Shown here: one piece after another, positions 26,612 to 36,402 of the stretch
Position numbering within the stretch: the stretch's first letter is position 1
Layout of the letters: the number at the start of each line of letters is the position of its first letter
NCBI RefSeq assembly: GCF_003259505.1
Contig: NZ_QLLK01000009.1
Span: 1-64,000 of the forward strand
Direction: 5' to 3'
Source: Algoriphagus yeomjeoni
GTDB lineage: Bacteria; Bacteroidota; Bacteroidia; Cytophagales; Cyclobacteriaceae
Length of the DNA stretch: 64,000 nucleotides
Notes under the pieces: model-generated
What the model saw: only the letters and a program-made list of their open reading frames with translations
Told to the model about the DNA's origin: nothing
Databases searched by the model: none
Translations under genes and position numbers: made by a program

Positions 26612-27436
26612 ATGATTATGAAAAAGTTTCTGACAAAATTAATCCTTTCCCTACTCATCGCTATAGGGTTTTCGCCTCTTGTTAGTCAGGCGCAAATCCC
26701 TGCTACTAGCGTAAGTCCATCTGGATATGGTGATCGTCAGTTTGATATGGATACGATCTTTTCTGCAAAGAGAATCAGAGAAGATGATAAAATGTATCAA
26801 ATTGGTGTCTGGAGAAGAATCGACCTGCGAGAGAAATACAATATGCCTCTTTATGGATCAGGAGATACCAAAGATAATGGCATTATTAATCAAATTTATG
26901 ATGCTATCGTAGAGGAAAATGCTCTAGAAGTTTTCGGAGATGAGGACTTTACGCAGCCATTGTCTATCGCTGAATTTCAGGAAAACTTTTGGTTGAATGC
27001 GACTGGAGATAGTATTTTCTCAAAGCAACTTTATTATCTGGATTTCAGAGAAGATTTTGTTTTTGATAAGCATCATTCAGACATGGTATTTGATATCAAA
27101 TATCTTGAATTGGTGATGCCGTCTGAGACGAACTCTAATGCTGGTCAGAAGACTATTGGTTTCATTCGATATAAAGATTTCTATAACTATTTCAAAGATC
27201 ATCCTGAAGCTAGATGGCTTAATTTTCAGAATATGGCTAGGAGTCTAACCTATGACCAAGCTTTTGAAACAAGGTTATTTAGATCTGTAGTAAGGAGATT
27301 TACAAACTCTGAAGAGGCTCTGATAGCTGACCTTGTGGCTGTAGATCATCCTAATCCAGATATGCAGGCTTACGTAGATGCACTTGAATTTGAATATAAA
27401 TTGCTAGAATATGAAAACTCCCTATGGGAGTGGTAA
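26612..27436 (+). CDS. gldN: T9SS ring protein GldN
   Basis: GldN (PorN) binds GldK and forms the periplasmic ring of the type IX secretion system. The 274-residue product has a signal peptide (ending VSQAQI), then family motifs VWRRIDLREKYN, GIINQIYDAIVE, KQLYYLDFREDFVFDK and IGFIRYKDFYNYFKDHPEARW. Two ATG codons, 26612 and 26618, differ by two residues; the second gives MKKFLTK and is the cleaner signal start. The gene ends 4 nt before a terminator shared with the convergent uvrC. Confidence 0.94.
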   Translation: MIMKKFLTKLILSLLIAIGFSPLVSQAQIPATSVSPSGYGDRQFDMDTIFSAKRIREDDKMYQIGVWRRIDLREKYNMPLYGSGDTKDNGIINQIYDAIVEENALEVFGDEDFTQPLSIAEFQENFWLNATGDSIFSKQLYYLDFREDFVFDKHHSDMVFDIKYLELVMPSETNSNAGQKTIGFIRYKDFYNYFKDHPEARWLNFQNMARSLTYDQAFETRLFRSVVRRFTNSEEALIADLVAVDHPNPDMQAYVDALEFEYKLLEYENSLWEW

Positions 27437-27440
27437 TATA

Positions 27441-27470
27441 AAAAGGGGCTTTAAGCCCCTTTATTTTTTT
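27441..27470. terminator. Bidirectional terminator of gldN and uvrC
   Basis: AAAGGGGC and GCCCCTTT pair around a 5-nt loop, with A on the left and a T-rich tract on the right. The stop codon and last codons of uvrC lie inside the hairpin, so the terminator is partly coding. Confidence 0.88.
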
Positions 27471-29256
27471 CTTTCCATTCTACCAATGCCTTTGCCCGAC
27501 TAGTCCCTATTATTGCAGCTATTTCTTTTTCGCTTGCTTCACTTATCTTCTTAACTGATTTAAAGTGGCTTAGTAAATTGTCTGCTGTGCTTTTTCCTAT
27601 TCCTGGGATTGCTGTAAGTTGTGTACCAAAAGCATTTTTGCTTCTTATATTCCTGTGAAATGTTATGGCAAATCGATGGGCTTCATCTCGGATTCTTTGT
27701 AATAGTCTTAAGCTCTCTGATTTTTTATCAATATGTACTGGGTAAGAATCACCTGGGAAGTATATTTCTTCCAGCCTTTTAGCGATACCTATGATTGGCA
27801 TCTGACCATAAACTCCTAATTCCTTCAGAGCTTCTACCGCGGATGATAACTGACCTTTACCACCGTCTATTACAACCAACTTAGGCATTGGCTTGCCTTC
27901 GTCTATTAAGCGCTTATACCGACGCCCAACGACCTCTTTCATGCTAGCAAAGTCATCTGGCCCAACGACTGTTTTGATGTGATAATGTCGATATTCCTTA
28001 ACCGCAGGTTTACCGTTTAAAAAGCATACCATACTAGCAACAGGATTTGTTCCTTGAATATTGGAATTGTCGAAACATTCGATGTGATCTGGGATTTCGG
28101 GCAGACTTAGGTCTTGTTGTAGTTGTCGGATCACACGATCCTTTTTATCTTGATTTAAGCCTATCAGCAATGCTTTTTCCTTTTTGTAGTAAAGTGCATT
28201 TTTCAATGATAGCTCGATAAGCTTCTTCTTATCTCCAATCTTCGGATGGAATACATTCAATCCTTCAATTTGTTCTGTCAATTCTATGTTTAGCAGGACT
28301 TCTTCGGCATCACTTTGGAATTGATCCTGAAGTCTAATCAATGCAGTTAAGAGCAACTGTTCATCTGATTCATCCAGTCTCTTTTTAAGCTCCACATTCT
28401 TCGAAGTAATAAGCGAACCATTCTTCACACGCATGAAATTTACATAGGCGTTCTTCTCATCGGAAACGATGGTACACACGTCCAGATTATTAATGGAAGG
28501 ACTTGCTATCAATGACTTTGCCTGATATTTTTCAAGCAAATCCAGTTTTTCCTTCAGTTTATGAGCTTTTTCAAATTCAAGATTTTCTGCATGCTGCTGC
28601 ATTTCCTGCTTGAAATAGGTTTTAGCCACTCCAAGGTTTCCTTTCAGGATATGTTTTGCTTGCTCTAGATCTTTATTGTAATCTGTTTCATTTTGTAACC
28701 CTACACAAGGACCCTGACAATTCCCTATATGGTATTCTAGGCATACTTTATATTTCCCTTCAGCGATTTTATAAGGTGATAAATCGAGCTTGCAAGTTCG
28801 AATCGTGAATAGCTCTCGGATCAAATCCAACACATTATTCATTGCTTTGACACTTGCAAAAGGCCCATAATATGTACCCCGTCTAGGAATCATTTTCCGT
28901 GTGGGGAAAATTTGAGGAAAATTCTCTTTTGTTAAAAGGAGGTATGGGTAGGTCTTATCGTCTCGAAGTAGAATGTTATACTTTGGTTGAGACTTTTTTA
29001 TCAAATTATTCTCCAAAAGGAGCGCGTCAAATTCACTATCAACTAAAGTGATTTCAATTCTTCGTATCTCCTTGACCATCTTTCTGGTTTTCAGATTAAC
29101 GCCAGCATTTTTATTGAAATAGCTACTAACTCGCTTTTTTAAGCTTTTGGCTTTACCTACATAGATCAATTCATTCTCCTCATTAAAATACTTGTAAACC
29201 CCTGGATTATCTGGGAGTGTTAAGTGATCAGTAGGTGAAAAGGAGGATGATTGCAT
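27451..29256 (-). CDS. uvrC: Excinuclease ABC subunit C
   Basis: UvrC makes both incisions in nucleotide excision repair. At 601 residues it has the normal layout: a GIY-YIG nuclease domain (about 15-95, PGVYKYFNEENELIYVGKAK), a cysteine-rich stretch (CKLDLSPY...KVCLEYHIGNCQGPC), a UVR motif (about 205-240), the RNase H-like nuclease domain (ECFDNSNIQGTNPVASMVCF, KLVVIDGGKGQL) and C-terminal helix-hairpin-helix motifs (LTAIPGIGKSTADNLLSHF). It starts with ATG at 29256, downstream of a terminator that separates it from PBP1A. Confidence 0.96.
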   Translation of the reverse strand: MQSSSFSPTDHLTLPDNPGVYKYFNEENELIYVGKAKSLKKRVSSYFNKNAGVNLKTRKMVKEIRRIEITLVDSEFDALLLENNLIKKSQPKYNILLRDDKTYPYLLLTKENFPQIFPTRKMIPRRGTYYGPFASVKAMNNVLDLIRELFTIRTCKLDLSPYKIAEGKYKVCLEYHIGNCQGPCVGLQNETDYNKDLEQAKHILKGNLGVAKTYFKQEMQQHAENLEFEKAHKLKEKLDLLEKYQAKSLIASPSINNLDVCTIVSDEKNAYVNFMRVKNGSLITSKNVELKKRLDESDEQLLLTALIRLQDQFQSDAEEVLLNIELTEQIEGLNVFHPKIGDKKKLIELSLKNALYYKKEKALLIGLNQDKKDRVIRQLQQDLSLPEIPDHIECFDNSNIQGTNPVASMVCFLNGKPAVKEYRHYHIKTVVGPDDFASMKEVVGRRYKRLIDEGKPMPKLVVIDGGKGQLSSAVEALKELGVYGQMPIIGIAKRLEEIYFPGDSYPVHIDKKSESLRLLQRIRDEAHRFAITFHRNIRSKNAFGTQLTAIPGIGKSTADNLLSHFKSVKKISEASEKEIAAIIGTSRAKALVEWKEKNKGA

Positions 29257-29271
29257 GGTATAAAATTAAAA

Positions 29272-29300
29272 AAAAACAGCCTCGGTTTAAGGCTGTTTTT
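29272..29300 (-). terminator. Terminator of the porW-PBP1A operon
   Basis: AAAAACAGCC and GGCTGTTTTT pair around a 9-nt loop; on the minus strand the hairpin is followed by nine T. It lies 21 nt after the PBP1A stop codon and just upstream of uvrC. Confidence 0.85.
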
Positions 29301-29320
29301 GAAAGAGGTTCTATAAATTT

Positions 29321-31627
29321 TTAAAAGTCATTCTTTTTGGCATCGTAATCAAAATCAGCAAACCGTTGACTTTCTTTTTCATAGACATCACAATCTATCT
29401 CTATGCTCAATGGACGTTCAGGTCTTGGGAATGGTCCTTTAGTATAACCTAGACTTTTATCAGCATACACTTTTTTCATATAATTCTGCCAGATAGGTCT
29501 TGCAGTTCTACCACCTTGTCCATCATACCAATTTCTAAAGTGGATGGCACGATCATCACCGCCTACCCATACACCACTGACCAGATCTTTACTAATTCCC
29601 ATATACCAGCCATCGGAAGCATTTTGTGTAGTTCCAGTCTTTCCTCCTAGTTCATTGTCCTGTCTTAATTCCCAATCCACCCCTTGACTTGTTCCGCCAC
29701 TTTCTTCAAATCCACCTCTGAGCATATAGGTCATTAAGTAAGCGTGTTCCTCACTCATGGCCGGTCTCTTTTTGGCGGTGAATTGTTGAATTACATTTCC
29801 ATTTTTATCTTCAATTCTGTCGATGTAGAATGGTGTCGTATGCTCACCTTGATTGACAAAAGTCCCAAAGGCTCCCACCATTTCAAAAATAGAGACATCA
29901 TTCACTCCTAGAGCCAAAGCTGGAACTTCTTCTAAATCACTAGTAACACCCAACCTTCTTGCAGTCTCAACCACAATTTTCGGGCTTAGCTTCTTCATCA
30001 TATATGCAGTGATCGAATTCACAGATTCAGCCATAGCATGTCTAATAGTCATTTTTTCGTAACTGAATTTCCCATCTGCGTTTGAGGGACTCCATGCCGG
30101 CTGACCTGGAATATAGACTTCGACTGGTTGGTCAATAACGCTATAGCACGGGCTGTAGCCGTTTTCAATGGCAGCCGCATAAACAAAGGGTTTGAACGTA
30201 GAGCCAGGCTGTCTCTTCGCTCGGAGTACGTGATCATACTTGAAATACTTGTGGTCCAATCCACCTACCCAAGCTTTGATTTGCCCAGTATGTGCATCCA
30301 TACTCATAAAACCAGTTTGTAGGAATTTCTTGTAATATCTCATGGAATCCATAGAGCTCATGAGCGTATCTATTTCTCCTTTTTCCCAAGAAAACACCTT
30401 CATTTTCTTCTTTTCATTCAACTTGATATTTATAGAATCTGTGTCATTACCATAACGCACTTTGAGTAAACGGTACGCTTCAGTCCTTCTCACAGCATCT
30501 TCGATGAAATTTGGGATAACACGACGGTTTTCATCTATCCATGGGTCGTTCTTACCCATTTCTTTGTAGAATTTCGCTTGTAAAGTCGCCATGTGATCAG
30601 CAACTGCATCCTCTGCATATTGCTGCATACGGCTATCGATAGTGGCATAAATCCTAAGTCCATCACCGTAAAGGTCATAGGCAGTTCCATCAGATTTTAG
30701 GTTTTCCTTTGTCCACTTGATCAAATCTGCTTTAACGATTTCTCTGAAATAAGTGGCTAATCCTTTATTTTGATTTGCTACACTGTAGTTAAGTTCTATT
30801 GGTAATTTTGACAAAGAATCATATTCACTATCTGTTAATGCATCATTTTTACGCATTTGAGATAGAACTGTATTCCGTCTGCGAAGTGAATTCTCTGGGT
30901 TGTAAACAGGGCTGTAATAGGAAGGTGCTTTGAATAAGCCGACTAATACGGCTGATTCTTGGACAGCTAGGTCTGAAGGTGTTTTATTGAAAAATGTCTT
31001 AGCGGCAGTTTTTATCCCAAACGCATTAGATCCAAAATCAGAAGTATTGAGATAGAGTGTAAGTATCTCGTTTTTAGTATAGGCTTTTTCTAATTGGGTT
31101 GCTACAATCCACTCTTTCGTTTTGATAATAAGCATTCCTAAGCCTGGAATAGAACTCAGTAAACCTTGAGAAGCATCTGTCCTAGTTTTGAAAAGATTTT
31201 TTGCGGTTTGCTGACTTAGTGTTGATCCACCTCCGGCGTTTTGGCCAAGGAGAATTGATTTGACAAAAACACGAGCCATCGCCTGCATATCAATCCCTGA
31301 ATGGTTTTCAAAACGCACATCCTCAGTCGATATCAATGCATTAACTAGATTAGGAGCTAGTTCTTCGTATTTGACAGGGCTTCTGTTTTCACGGAAATAT
31401 TGCCCTAGAAGAACTCCATCCGTAGAATATAATTCTGATGCAATTTCAGAATCAGGATTTTCCAAGGCTTTAAAGTCTGGAAGAGATCCGAATAATCCTA
31501 GAAAATTAATACTGACCATCCAGACAAACAGGATGAAACCAAAAAATCCTGCAATAAAGGCGATCCAGAGGTATTTTATGGTCTTGGATACCCAAGAGGA
31601 TGTTTGGGGTTTTGCTTTGTTACTCAT
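29321..31627 (-). CDS. Class A penicillin-binding protein 1A
   Basis: The 768-residue bifunctional enzyme polymerises glycan strands and cross-links peptides in the periplasm. It has one N-terminal membrane helix (about 18-43), a glycosyltransferase domain with ALISTEDVRFENHSGID and GGGSTLSQQTAKNLF, and a transpeptidase domain with the serine motif PGSTFKPF, SVN (in AESVNSITA) and KTGTT. The gene begins 3 nt after the stop codon of the PorW/SprE-like gene, so cell-wall synthesis and T9SS are joined in one transcript here. Confidence 0.94.
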   Translation of the reverse strand: MSNKAKPQTSSWVSKTIKYLWIAFIAGFFGFILFVWMVSINFLGLFGSLPDFKALENPDSEIASELYSTDGVLLGQYFRENRSPVKYEELAPNLVNALISTEDVRFENHSGIDMQAMARVFVKSILLGQNAGGGSTLSQQTAKNLFKTRTDASQGLLSSIPGLGMLIIKTKEWIVATQLEKAYTKNEILTLYLNTSDFGSNAFGIKTAAKTFFNKTPSDLAVQESAVLVGLFKAPSYYSPVYNPENSLRRRNTVLSQMRKNDALTDSEYDSLSKLPIELNYSVANQNKGLATYFREIVKADLIKWTKENLKSDGTAYDLYGDGLRIYATIDSRMQQYAEDAVADHMATLQAKFYKEMGKNDPWIDENRRVIPNFIEDAVRRTEAYRLLKVRYGNDTDSINIKLNEKKKMKVFSWEKGEIDTLMSSMDSMRYYKKFLQTGFMSMDAHTGQIKAWVGGLDHKYFKYDHVLRAKRQPGSTFKPFVYAAAIENGYSPCYSVIDQPVEVYIPGQPAWSPSNADGKFSYEKMTIRHAMAESVNSITAYMMKKLSPKIVVETARRLGVTSDLEEVPALALGVNDVSIFEMVGAFGTFVNQGEHTTPFYIDRIEDKNGNVIQQFTAKKRPAMSEEHAYLMTYMLRGGFEESGGTSQGVDWELRQDNELGGKTGTTQNASDGWYMGISKDLVSGVWVGGDDRAIHFRNWYDGQGGRTARPIWQNYMKKVYADKSLGYTKGPFPRPERPLSIEIDCDVYEKESQRFADFDYDAKKNDF

Positions 31628-31630
31628 AGT

Positions 31631-34252
31631 TTACTTATAAGTGGACTTAAAGAAAGTCCTGTATTCTTCTAAATTTTTGCTTTTACTCAGTAATTGAAAG
31701 TTCTCGATCGATATCACAAATGAGTTTGACTTTACCTCATCTGGAAGTCCTTCTGATTGGAATTCTTTTAGAAACTTACTGTAATATTCTTTTGCTTTTT
31801 CGGCATTTGAAAAAGGGCTAATAATTAAAATCGTGTTCTCCCTGTTGAAATTAAAGTCCCCTGTCCTCAATCTTTCCTTGGAGAAATTCGATGAATGAAA
31901 ACTCTCGATATCGGGTAAAAGACTTTTTGCAGTTTCAGAAAGACTGGGATCCATCACCAGTGCAAAGATATGCGTTGCCGCCTCATTGTATTTGTAGGGT
32001 GAGGAAGATGCTCCTTCATTTTCTTCTACCTCTTCCGATGCATTATTCTCAACTAAAGTGGAATCACCTTCTACTATTTCTTTTGGATTAAGTTCTGCTA
32101 ATTCTTCCTGAGACAGCATAGGTTTTAGCATATTCCTTGCCAACTCTACCAAATTTTCGTCTTGCGTATTTTCTATATAATTTTCTAAGCGCTCTCGGTA
32201 CTTAGCTCTACTTTCAGTTTTGCCAGAGACCATGATATCTAACAGCAGGAGTCGTTCTGTATTTCGAGTTAGTGGATAATCTTCTAATGTTGATTTTATG
32301 ATAGCTTTACTAGACTGATACTGCCCATCATAATAGGCGTTATAAGCCTTTTCGTATCTTTTGGAGGACTCTACATAGGCCAAATTACCCGATGCAGCAT
32401 CTGGATTATTTACAGAGTAAGTGTATTGTGATTCTGGAAATTCCCTGTTCAGGCGGCTAACATATTGTTGGGAATTTCCTCCCAAATCTTTTTGTGCCAA
32501 GTATAATAAATAATATGCCTCAGGTTTTCTTGAAGAGGCAGGATATACCCGAACCAAAGTTTCAAGATTGTCAACACTCTGCTCGGTTTCTTTTAGCTCA
32601 AAATATAGAAGCTTTCCTAATTCGAAGTAGGATTCCTCTAATTCAAGATTTAGCGTTGTAATCTGTTCGGCTGTATTTGGGATTTCTGCCAATAGATTAT
32701 CTAAAGTTGGCAATTGGCTTATAAGACTTTCTTTTTCCGTGGAAATAGAGTCCCCTTCAGTGGGCTCAGTAATTGTAGGAGCTGAACTTTGGAAACTCAT
32801 AGCACTTCTTCTCCAATTATCCTGCAACGGGCGATTGCCCCAGGTTCTTCTAAAATCAATAGCTCCTTGTTGCATAGCGACGCTATTGTCAAAGTAAAAC
32901 GATGATCCAGAACCTCTGTCACTAAATGCTAAAAGATTGTCGAAAACACTTGTGCTTCTAGGCTTCTGAAGTTCCTCAGCTTCCCGCATCAGTCGTTCTT
33001 CTTCTGATTTGATAAAGTTTTCAGCAACTAGCTTTTGTTCTTCAGGTGTTAAGTCGGCTAATCTTAACAAACTGTCATTGTTTTGGATTCTTTCAAAGTG
33101 AAAGACATATTGGTCAAGAGACTCTTTTTGACTTGTAATTTGTATCGCTACCGGATCATTCTCAATAATGTAGGTGAGTGCAGAATCCAGGTAGTACTTG
33201 GTGGCTCTGTAATCCTTAAATTCAGATAAATTTATTTCCGCCAGCTTTTGGTATATGTAGCCTTTTACTCTGGGATTACTTCCAGGCTCTTTAGCTGCTT
33301 GGTGAAGTAAATCAAGAGTAAGTTGAGTGTCACCTTGCTTTGCCTCGAATAGTGCTTTTTCATAAATCACTACATCTTTTAGATCCTTGTTTTTTGGATC
33401 TTCATAGAGGTCGTCATAGTACTTACGTACCTTTCTGAGATCCTTTGAGGCATTTAGTTCCGCAACTTGCTGTGCATACAATTGGGCATAAAAGCTTCGC
33501 TCATAAGGAGGGTTTCCAGCGAGTGATTTTTCATAATATTCGTGAGCTAAGGCATCAAAGCCTTCCCGCTGATAACGCTGAGCCAGAATGAAGTTGATTC
33601 GGGATTCTTCTTTATTATTCCGAGAATACTCAATCGCCTTATCTAATGCGCCAATTACCCCACTTTTATCCCCTCGCCTTTCGTAGTAATAGGCTAATGT
33701 TCTGTATAGCTCGTACCTGTTTTCATCAGAAATCCCAGATTCTTTGGAGAGGTAATCTATAGTGAAATTGGCGTTTTCAAATTCCCCTTGATCCACATAG
33801 AGACGAAGCAAGGTAATTAAGGTCTTATGGCGCAGGTCATCACTTTTTGAATTTACATTAATGTATTTAAACGTGTTTTGTGCATCGTCAAAGTGTGATT
33901 GGTAATAATCTAGCTTTCCGAGAATGTAGTAGCTATCATCTACCCAATTGCTGATTTTATGCCATTCTATGGCTTTAGAGGCTAATTCGCGGGATGATTG
34001 CAATTTCTCAGCGTTTGCTTGAATAGTTGCCGAATCAAGAGGAATAAAGACAGGAAGGATCTGAGTATAGTCTTCTTTGTAGTTTTGATAAACTTCGGCT
34101 TCTACCTCCTTTAATCTCACATCTGCTAAGTAATAGGCATTGAAATGTGCAGTGACATTATGGAAAGTCCTGTTCGTAAAGGTGTTGCGCTCTGAAGAGC
34201 ACGCTACGCAAAAAAATAAAATGACTACTATAAGCCTGGAAAATTTCTTCAT
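31631..34252 (-). CDS. PorW/SprE-like T9SS lipoprotein with TPR repeats
   Basis: From MKKFSRLIVV the product has 873 residues: a signal peptide ending in VACSS (likely lipidated cysteine), the family start SERNTFTNRTFHNVTAHFN followed by YYLADVRLKEVEAEV, many tetratricopeptide-type helical repeats (about 90-400 and 560-760), a low-complexity acidic linker (EGDSTLVENNASEEVEENE) and a C-terminal small alpha/beta domain. PorW (P. gingivalis) and SprE (F. johnsoniae) are outer-membrane lipoproteins needed for secretion, linking the GldKN ring with the translocon. The ATG at 34252 is preferred over 34273 because it directly opens the signal peptide. Confidence 0.88.
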   Translation of the reverse strand: MKKFSRLIVVILFFCVACSSERNTFTNRTFHNVTAHFNAYYLADVRLKEVEAEVYQNYKEDYTQILPVFIPLDSATIQANAEKLQSSRELASKAIEWHKISNWVDDSYYILGKLDYYQSHFDDAQNTFKYINVNSKSDDLRHKTLITLLRLYVDQGEFENANFTIDYLSKESGISDENRYELYRTLAYYYERRGDKSGVIGALDKAIEYSRNNKEESRINFILAQRYQREGFDALAHEYYEKSLAGNPPYERSFYAQLYAQQVAELNASKDLRKVRKYYDDLYEDPKNKDLKDVVIYEKALFEAKQGDTQLTLDLLHQAAKEPGSNPRVKGYIYQKLAEINLSEFKDYRATKYYLDSALTYIIENDPVAIQITSQKESLDQYVFHFERIQNNDSLLRLADLTPEEQKLVAENFIKSEEERLMREAEELQKPRSTSVFDNLLAFSDRGSGSSFYFDNSVAMQQGAIDFRRTWGNRPLQDNWRRSAMSFQSSAPTITEPTEGDSISTEKESLISQLPTLDNLLAEIPNTAEQITTLNLELEESYFELGKLLYFELKETEQSVDNLETLVRVYPASSRKPEAYYLLYLAQKDLGGNSQQYVSRLNREFPESQYTYSVNNPDAASGNLAYVESSKRYEKAYNAYYDGQYQSSKAIIKSTLEDYPLTRNTERLLLLDIMVSGKTESRAKYRERLENYIENTQDENLVELARNMLKPMLSQEELAELNPKEIVEGDSTLVENNASEEVEENEGASSSPYKYNEAATHIFALVMDPSLSETAKSLLPDIESFHSSNFSKERLRTGDFNFNRENTILIISPFSNAEKAKEYYSKFLKEFQSEGLPDEVKSNSFVISIENFQLLSKSKNLEEYRTFFKSTYK

Positions 34253-34396
34253 GAGTTGTTTTGCCCAATTCAAGTAGCAAAATAGGTTTTTTGATTTACT
34301 TAGTGAACGAATACTGTGGTCTATTATTTGTGTCCACCTGACTCACTAAGATATAACTAGCAATTTTTAACAAAAATAACCTCAATCAGCGCAATT

Positions 34397-34627
34397 ATGA
34401 GCCCAGAAGAAAAGGATTCCAAGCCAACCGGTACACCAGTTTATGTAAAATACATTGGTCTATCTTTCCAGTTATTTGGAATAATAGGTGCGGGTACTTG
34501 GTTTGGGTGGTGGCTTCAGCAGCGAAGTGAAATGAAGTTTCCTCTCTGGCTCCTCTTATTCTGTTTCCTTTCCGTTATCATCGCTTTTTATCAACTCTGG
34601 ATGTCCATGAAGCAGGATAATAATTGA
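34397..34627 (+). CDS. AtpZ/AtpI family protein
   Basis: The 76-residue protein has two membrane helices (about 15-38 and 45-68), with TPVYVKYIGLSFQLFGIIGAG and GWWLQQ typical of AtpZ/AtpI, small proteins first in ATP synthase operons that are thought to aid ion uptake or c-ring assembly. It opens the operon and is followed 44 nt later by a second small membrane protein. The intergenic region to the divergent porW gene (34253-34396) must hold both promoters; no clear consensus was found. Confidence 0.82.
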   Translation: MSPEEKDSKPTGTPVYVKYIGLSFQLFGIIGAGTWFGWWLQQRSEMKFPLWLLLFCFLSVIIAFYQLWMSMKQDNN

Positions 34628-34671
34628 GTTTAAAAAAATGAAGTAATTTTGCAGGCAAACAGTCAACTATT

Positions 34672-35055
34672 ATGCTTTTGCCAAAAAATATGCACCTTCA
34701 ATTCCTTCTTTTCTCAGCAGCCGTTGCAGGGTTGATCGGTTTATTTAGTGTTTTATTGCCCACTATCGTCCACGAAAAAATCTGGAACATTTATTTTTTT
34801 ATGCTAATTCTGTCTTTTTTGATCAGCATATTGAATGCGTTTCTGCTGAAATCATTTGCTGAAAATTTCTTCAATATCCTAGTTTTAGCTATGATTCTGA
34901 GATTTATAGCCACAATTGTTTTTATTGGATTGGCTGTATGGCCTGGAATGGAAAATATTATTCTGTTTATAGCAGATTTCTTCGTTGTTTTTTTGTTCTA
35001 CTTAGTTTTTGATATCTACGCCTTTCTGTCTAACTTGCGCCCGATTTCAAAGTAG
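34672..35055 (+). CDS. AtpI-like four-helix membrane protein
   Basis: The 127-residue product has four membrane helices (about 10-30, 38-58, 65-88, 98-118) and little else, which is the pattern of subunit I (AtpI) proteins. It lies between atpZ and atpB. Sequence identity to AtpI is not obvious by eye, so the call rests on topology and place. A start at MHLQFLLF (six residues later) is also possible. Confidence 0.65.
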   Translation: MLLPKNMHLQFLLFSAAVAGLIGLFSVLLPTIVHEKIWNIYFFMLILSFLISILNAFLLKSFAENFFNILVLAMILRFIATIVFIGLAVWPGMENIILFIADFFVVFLFYLVFDIYAFLSNLRPISK

Positions 35056-35074
35056 CCCTCAAATAATAGAGTTA

Positions 35075-36100
35075 ATGACGCGTAAAATACTGGCACTAAG
35101 TCTTTTAATTTCAGCATTCTTGCTTGGTTTTACCGGCAATACTCAAGCTGCAGGTGGAGAAGAAGATAAGACGAGCTTCATTATGCATCACGTAAAGGAT
35201 TCTCACGAGTGGCATTTCGCTACTTTTGGGCATACACACGTGACTTTGCCACTTCCAGTGATTGTCTATTCAGGAGATCGAGGATTGGAGTTTTTCAAGT
35301 CTTCAGATTTCCAAAATCACGAGACGCATGCATTTGGTGAAGAGTTTGCTCATGAAGGATACTATATAGATGAGCATGATCATTTAGGTAGGGTAGACCA
35401 CGGTAGCTTTATAGAGTTTTCGATTACAAAGAACGTGGTCATGCTATTTATAGTATTGATCTTTGTTGGGTGGTTAGCGCTTTCTGCAGCTGCTTTCTAT
35501 AAGAAAAATGGCGCTGTAGCTCCGAAAGGCGCTGCTGCGATCATTGAGCCAATTGTTATTTTCGTAAGAGACGATATTGCAAAAGAATCAATTGGGCCGC
35601 AATACAAGCGTTTTGTACCTTATTTGATTACCCTTTTTCTTTTTGTGTGGTTTGGTAACTTATTGGGACTTATCCCGGGTGCTGCCAACATGACTGGAAA
35701 TATCGCAGTTACCTTGGTTTTGGCGGTTTTGACCTTCATTATTACCAATGTCAATGGAAATAAGGATTATTGGAAGCACGTCTTCATGACGCCAGGCGTT
35801 CCTCCATTAATGTTGCTGATTATCGTTCCTGTCGAGATTATCGGTTTGTTTACCAAACCTTTCGCTTTGATGGTTCGACTATTTGTAGCGATCACAGCAG
35901 GTCACATTGTAATCCTAGGCTTTATAGCTTTGGCCTTTATCTTCGAATCGTATACTATCGGTGTAGCAAGTACCCTGATGGTTACCTTTATAAATCTAAT
36001 TGAGTTATTGGTGGCGACAATCCAGGCTTATGTATTCACGCTGTTCTCAGCGATGTACATTGGTTCGGCAGTAGCTGAGCATGCTCATGCAGATCATTAA
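35075..36100 (+). CDS. atpB: F0F1 ATP synthase subunit a
   Basis: Subunit a forms the proton half-channels beside the c-ring. The ATG at 35075 opens a signal-peptide-like MTRKILALSLLISAFLLGF and avoids overlap with the preceding gene, giving 341 residues. The first 100 residues are an exported, histidine-rich region absent from E. coli subunit a. Five to six membrane helices follow, with YKRFVPYLITLFLFVWFGNLLGLIPG and the essential arginine in FALMVRLFVAITAGHIVI. Cleaved N-terminal extensions are known in Bacteroidota subunit a. Confidence 0.93.
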   Translation: MTRKILALSLLISAFLLGFTGNTQAAGGEEDKTSFIMHHVKDSHEWHFATFGHTHVTLPLPVIVYSGDRGLEFFKSSDFQNHETHAFGEEFAHEGYYIDEHDHLGRVDHGSFIEFSITKNVVMLFIVLIFVGWLALSAAAFYKKNGAVAPKGAAAIIEPIVIFVRDDIAKESIGPQYKRFVPYLITLFLFVWFGNLLGLIPGAANMTGNIAVTLVLAVLTFIITNVNGNKDYWKHVFMTPGVPPLMLLIIVPVEIIGLFTKPFALMVRLFVAITAGHIVILGFIALAFIFESYTIGVASTLMVTFINLIELLVATIQAYVFTLFSAMYIGSAVAEHAHADH

Positions 36101-36137
36101 TTAGTAATTTCTTTGTTCAATTTATAAATCTAAGTTT

Positions 36138-36395
36138 ATGTTAACTATTATCTTGTTGACTGCTGGTTACGCTCTTATGGGAGCTGGTATCGGTGCAGGT
36201 ATTGTTGCGATTGGCGCAGGCCTTGGTATCGGTCGTATTGGTGGACAGGCAATGGAAGCTATTGCTCGTCAGCCAGAAGCTGCTGGTAAAATCCAGGGTG
36301 CAATGTTGATTATTGCAGCCTTGATCGAGGTGGTTTCCCTGTTCGCAGCGGTAATCTGTTTGTTGATCGCGCTAAACATCGCGGAGATCGCATAA
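36138..36395 (+). CDS. atpE: F0F1 ATP synthase subunit c
   Basis: The 85-residue hairpin protein forms the rotor ring. It has a glycine-rich first helix (GAGIGAGIVAIGAGLGIGRIG), the polar loop ARQPEA and a second helix with the ion-binding carboxylate E64 (IIAALIEVVSLFA). The residue after E64 is valine rather than the serine or threonine of sodium-binding c-rings and the paired glutamine of helix one is missing, which suggests proton coupling. A terminator-like hairpin follows at 36403-36440. Confidence 0.96.
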   Translation: MLTIILLTAGYALMGAGIGAGIVAIGAGLGIGRIGGQAMEAIARQPEAAGKIQGAMLIIAALIEVVSLFAAVICLLIALNIAEIA

Positions 36396-36402
36396 TTTAC
36401 TA

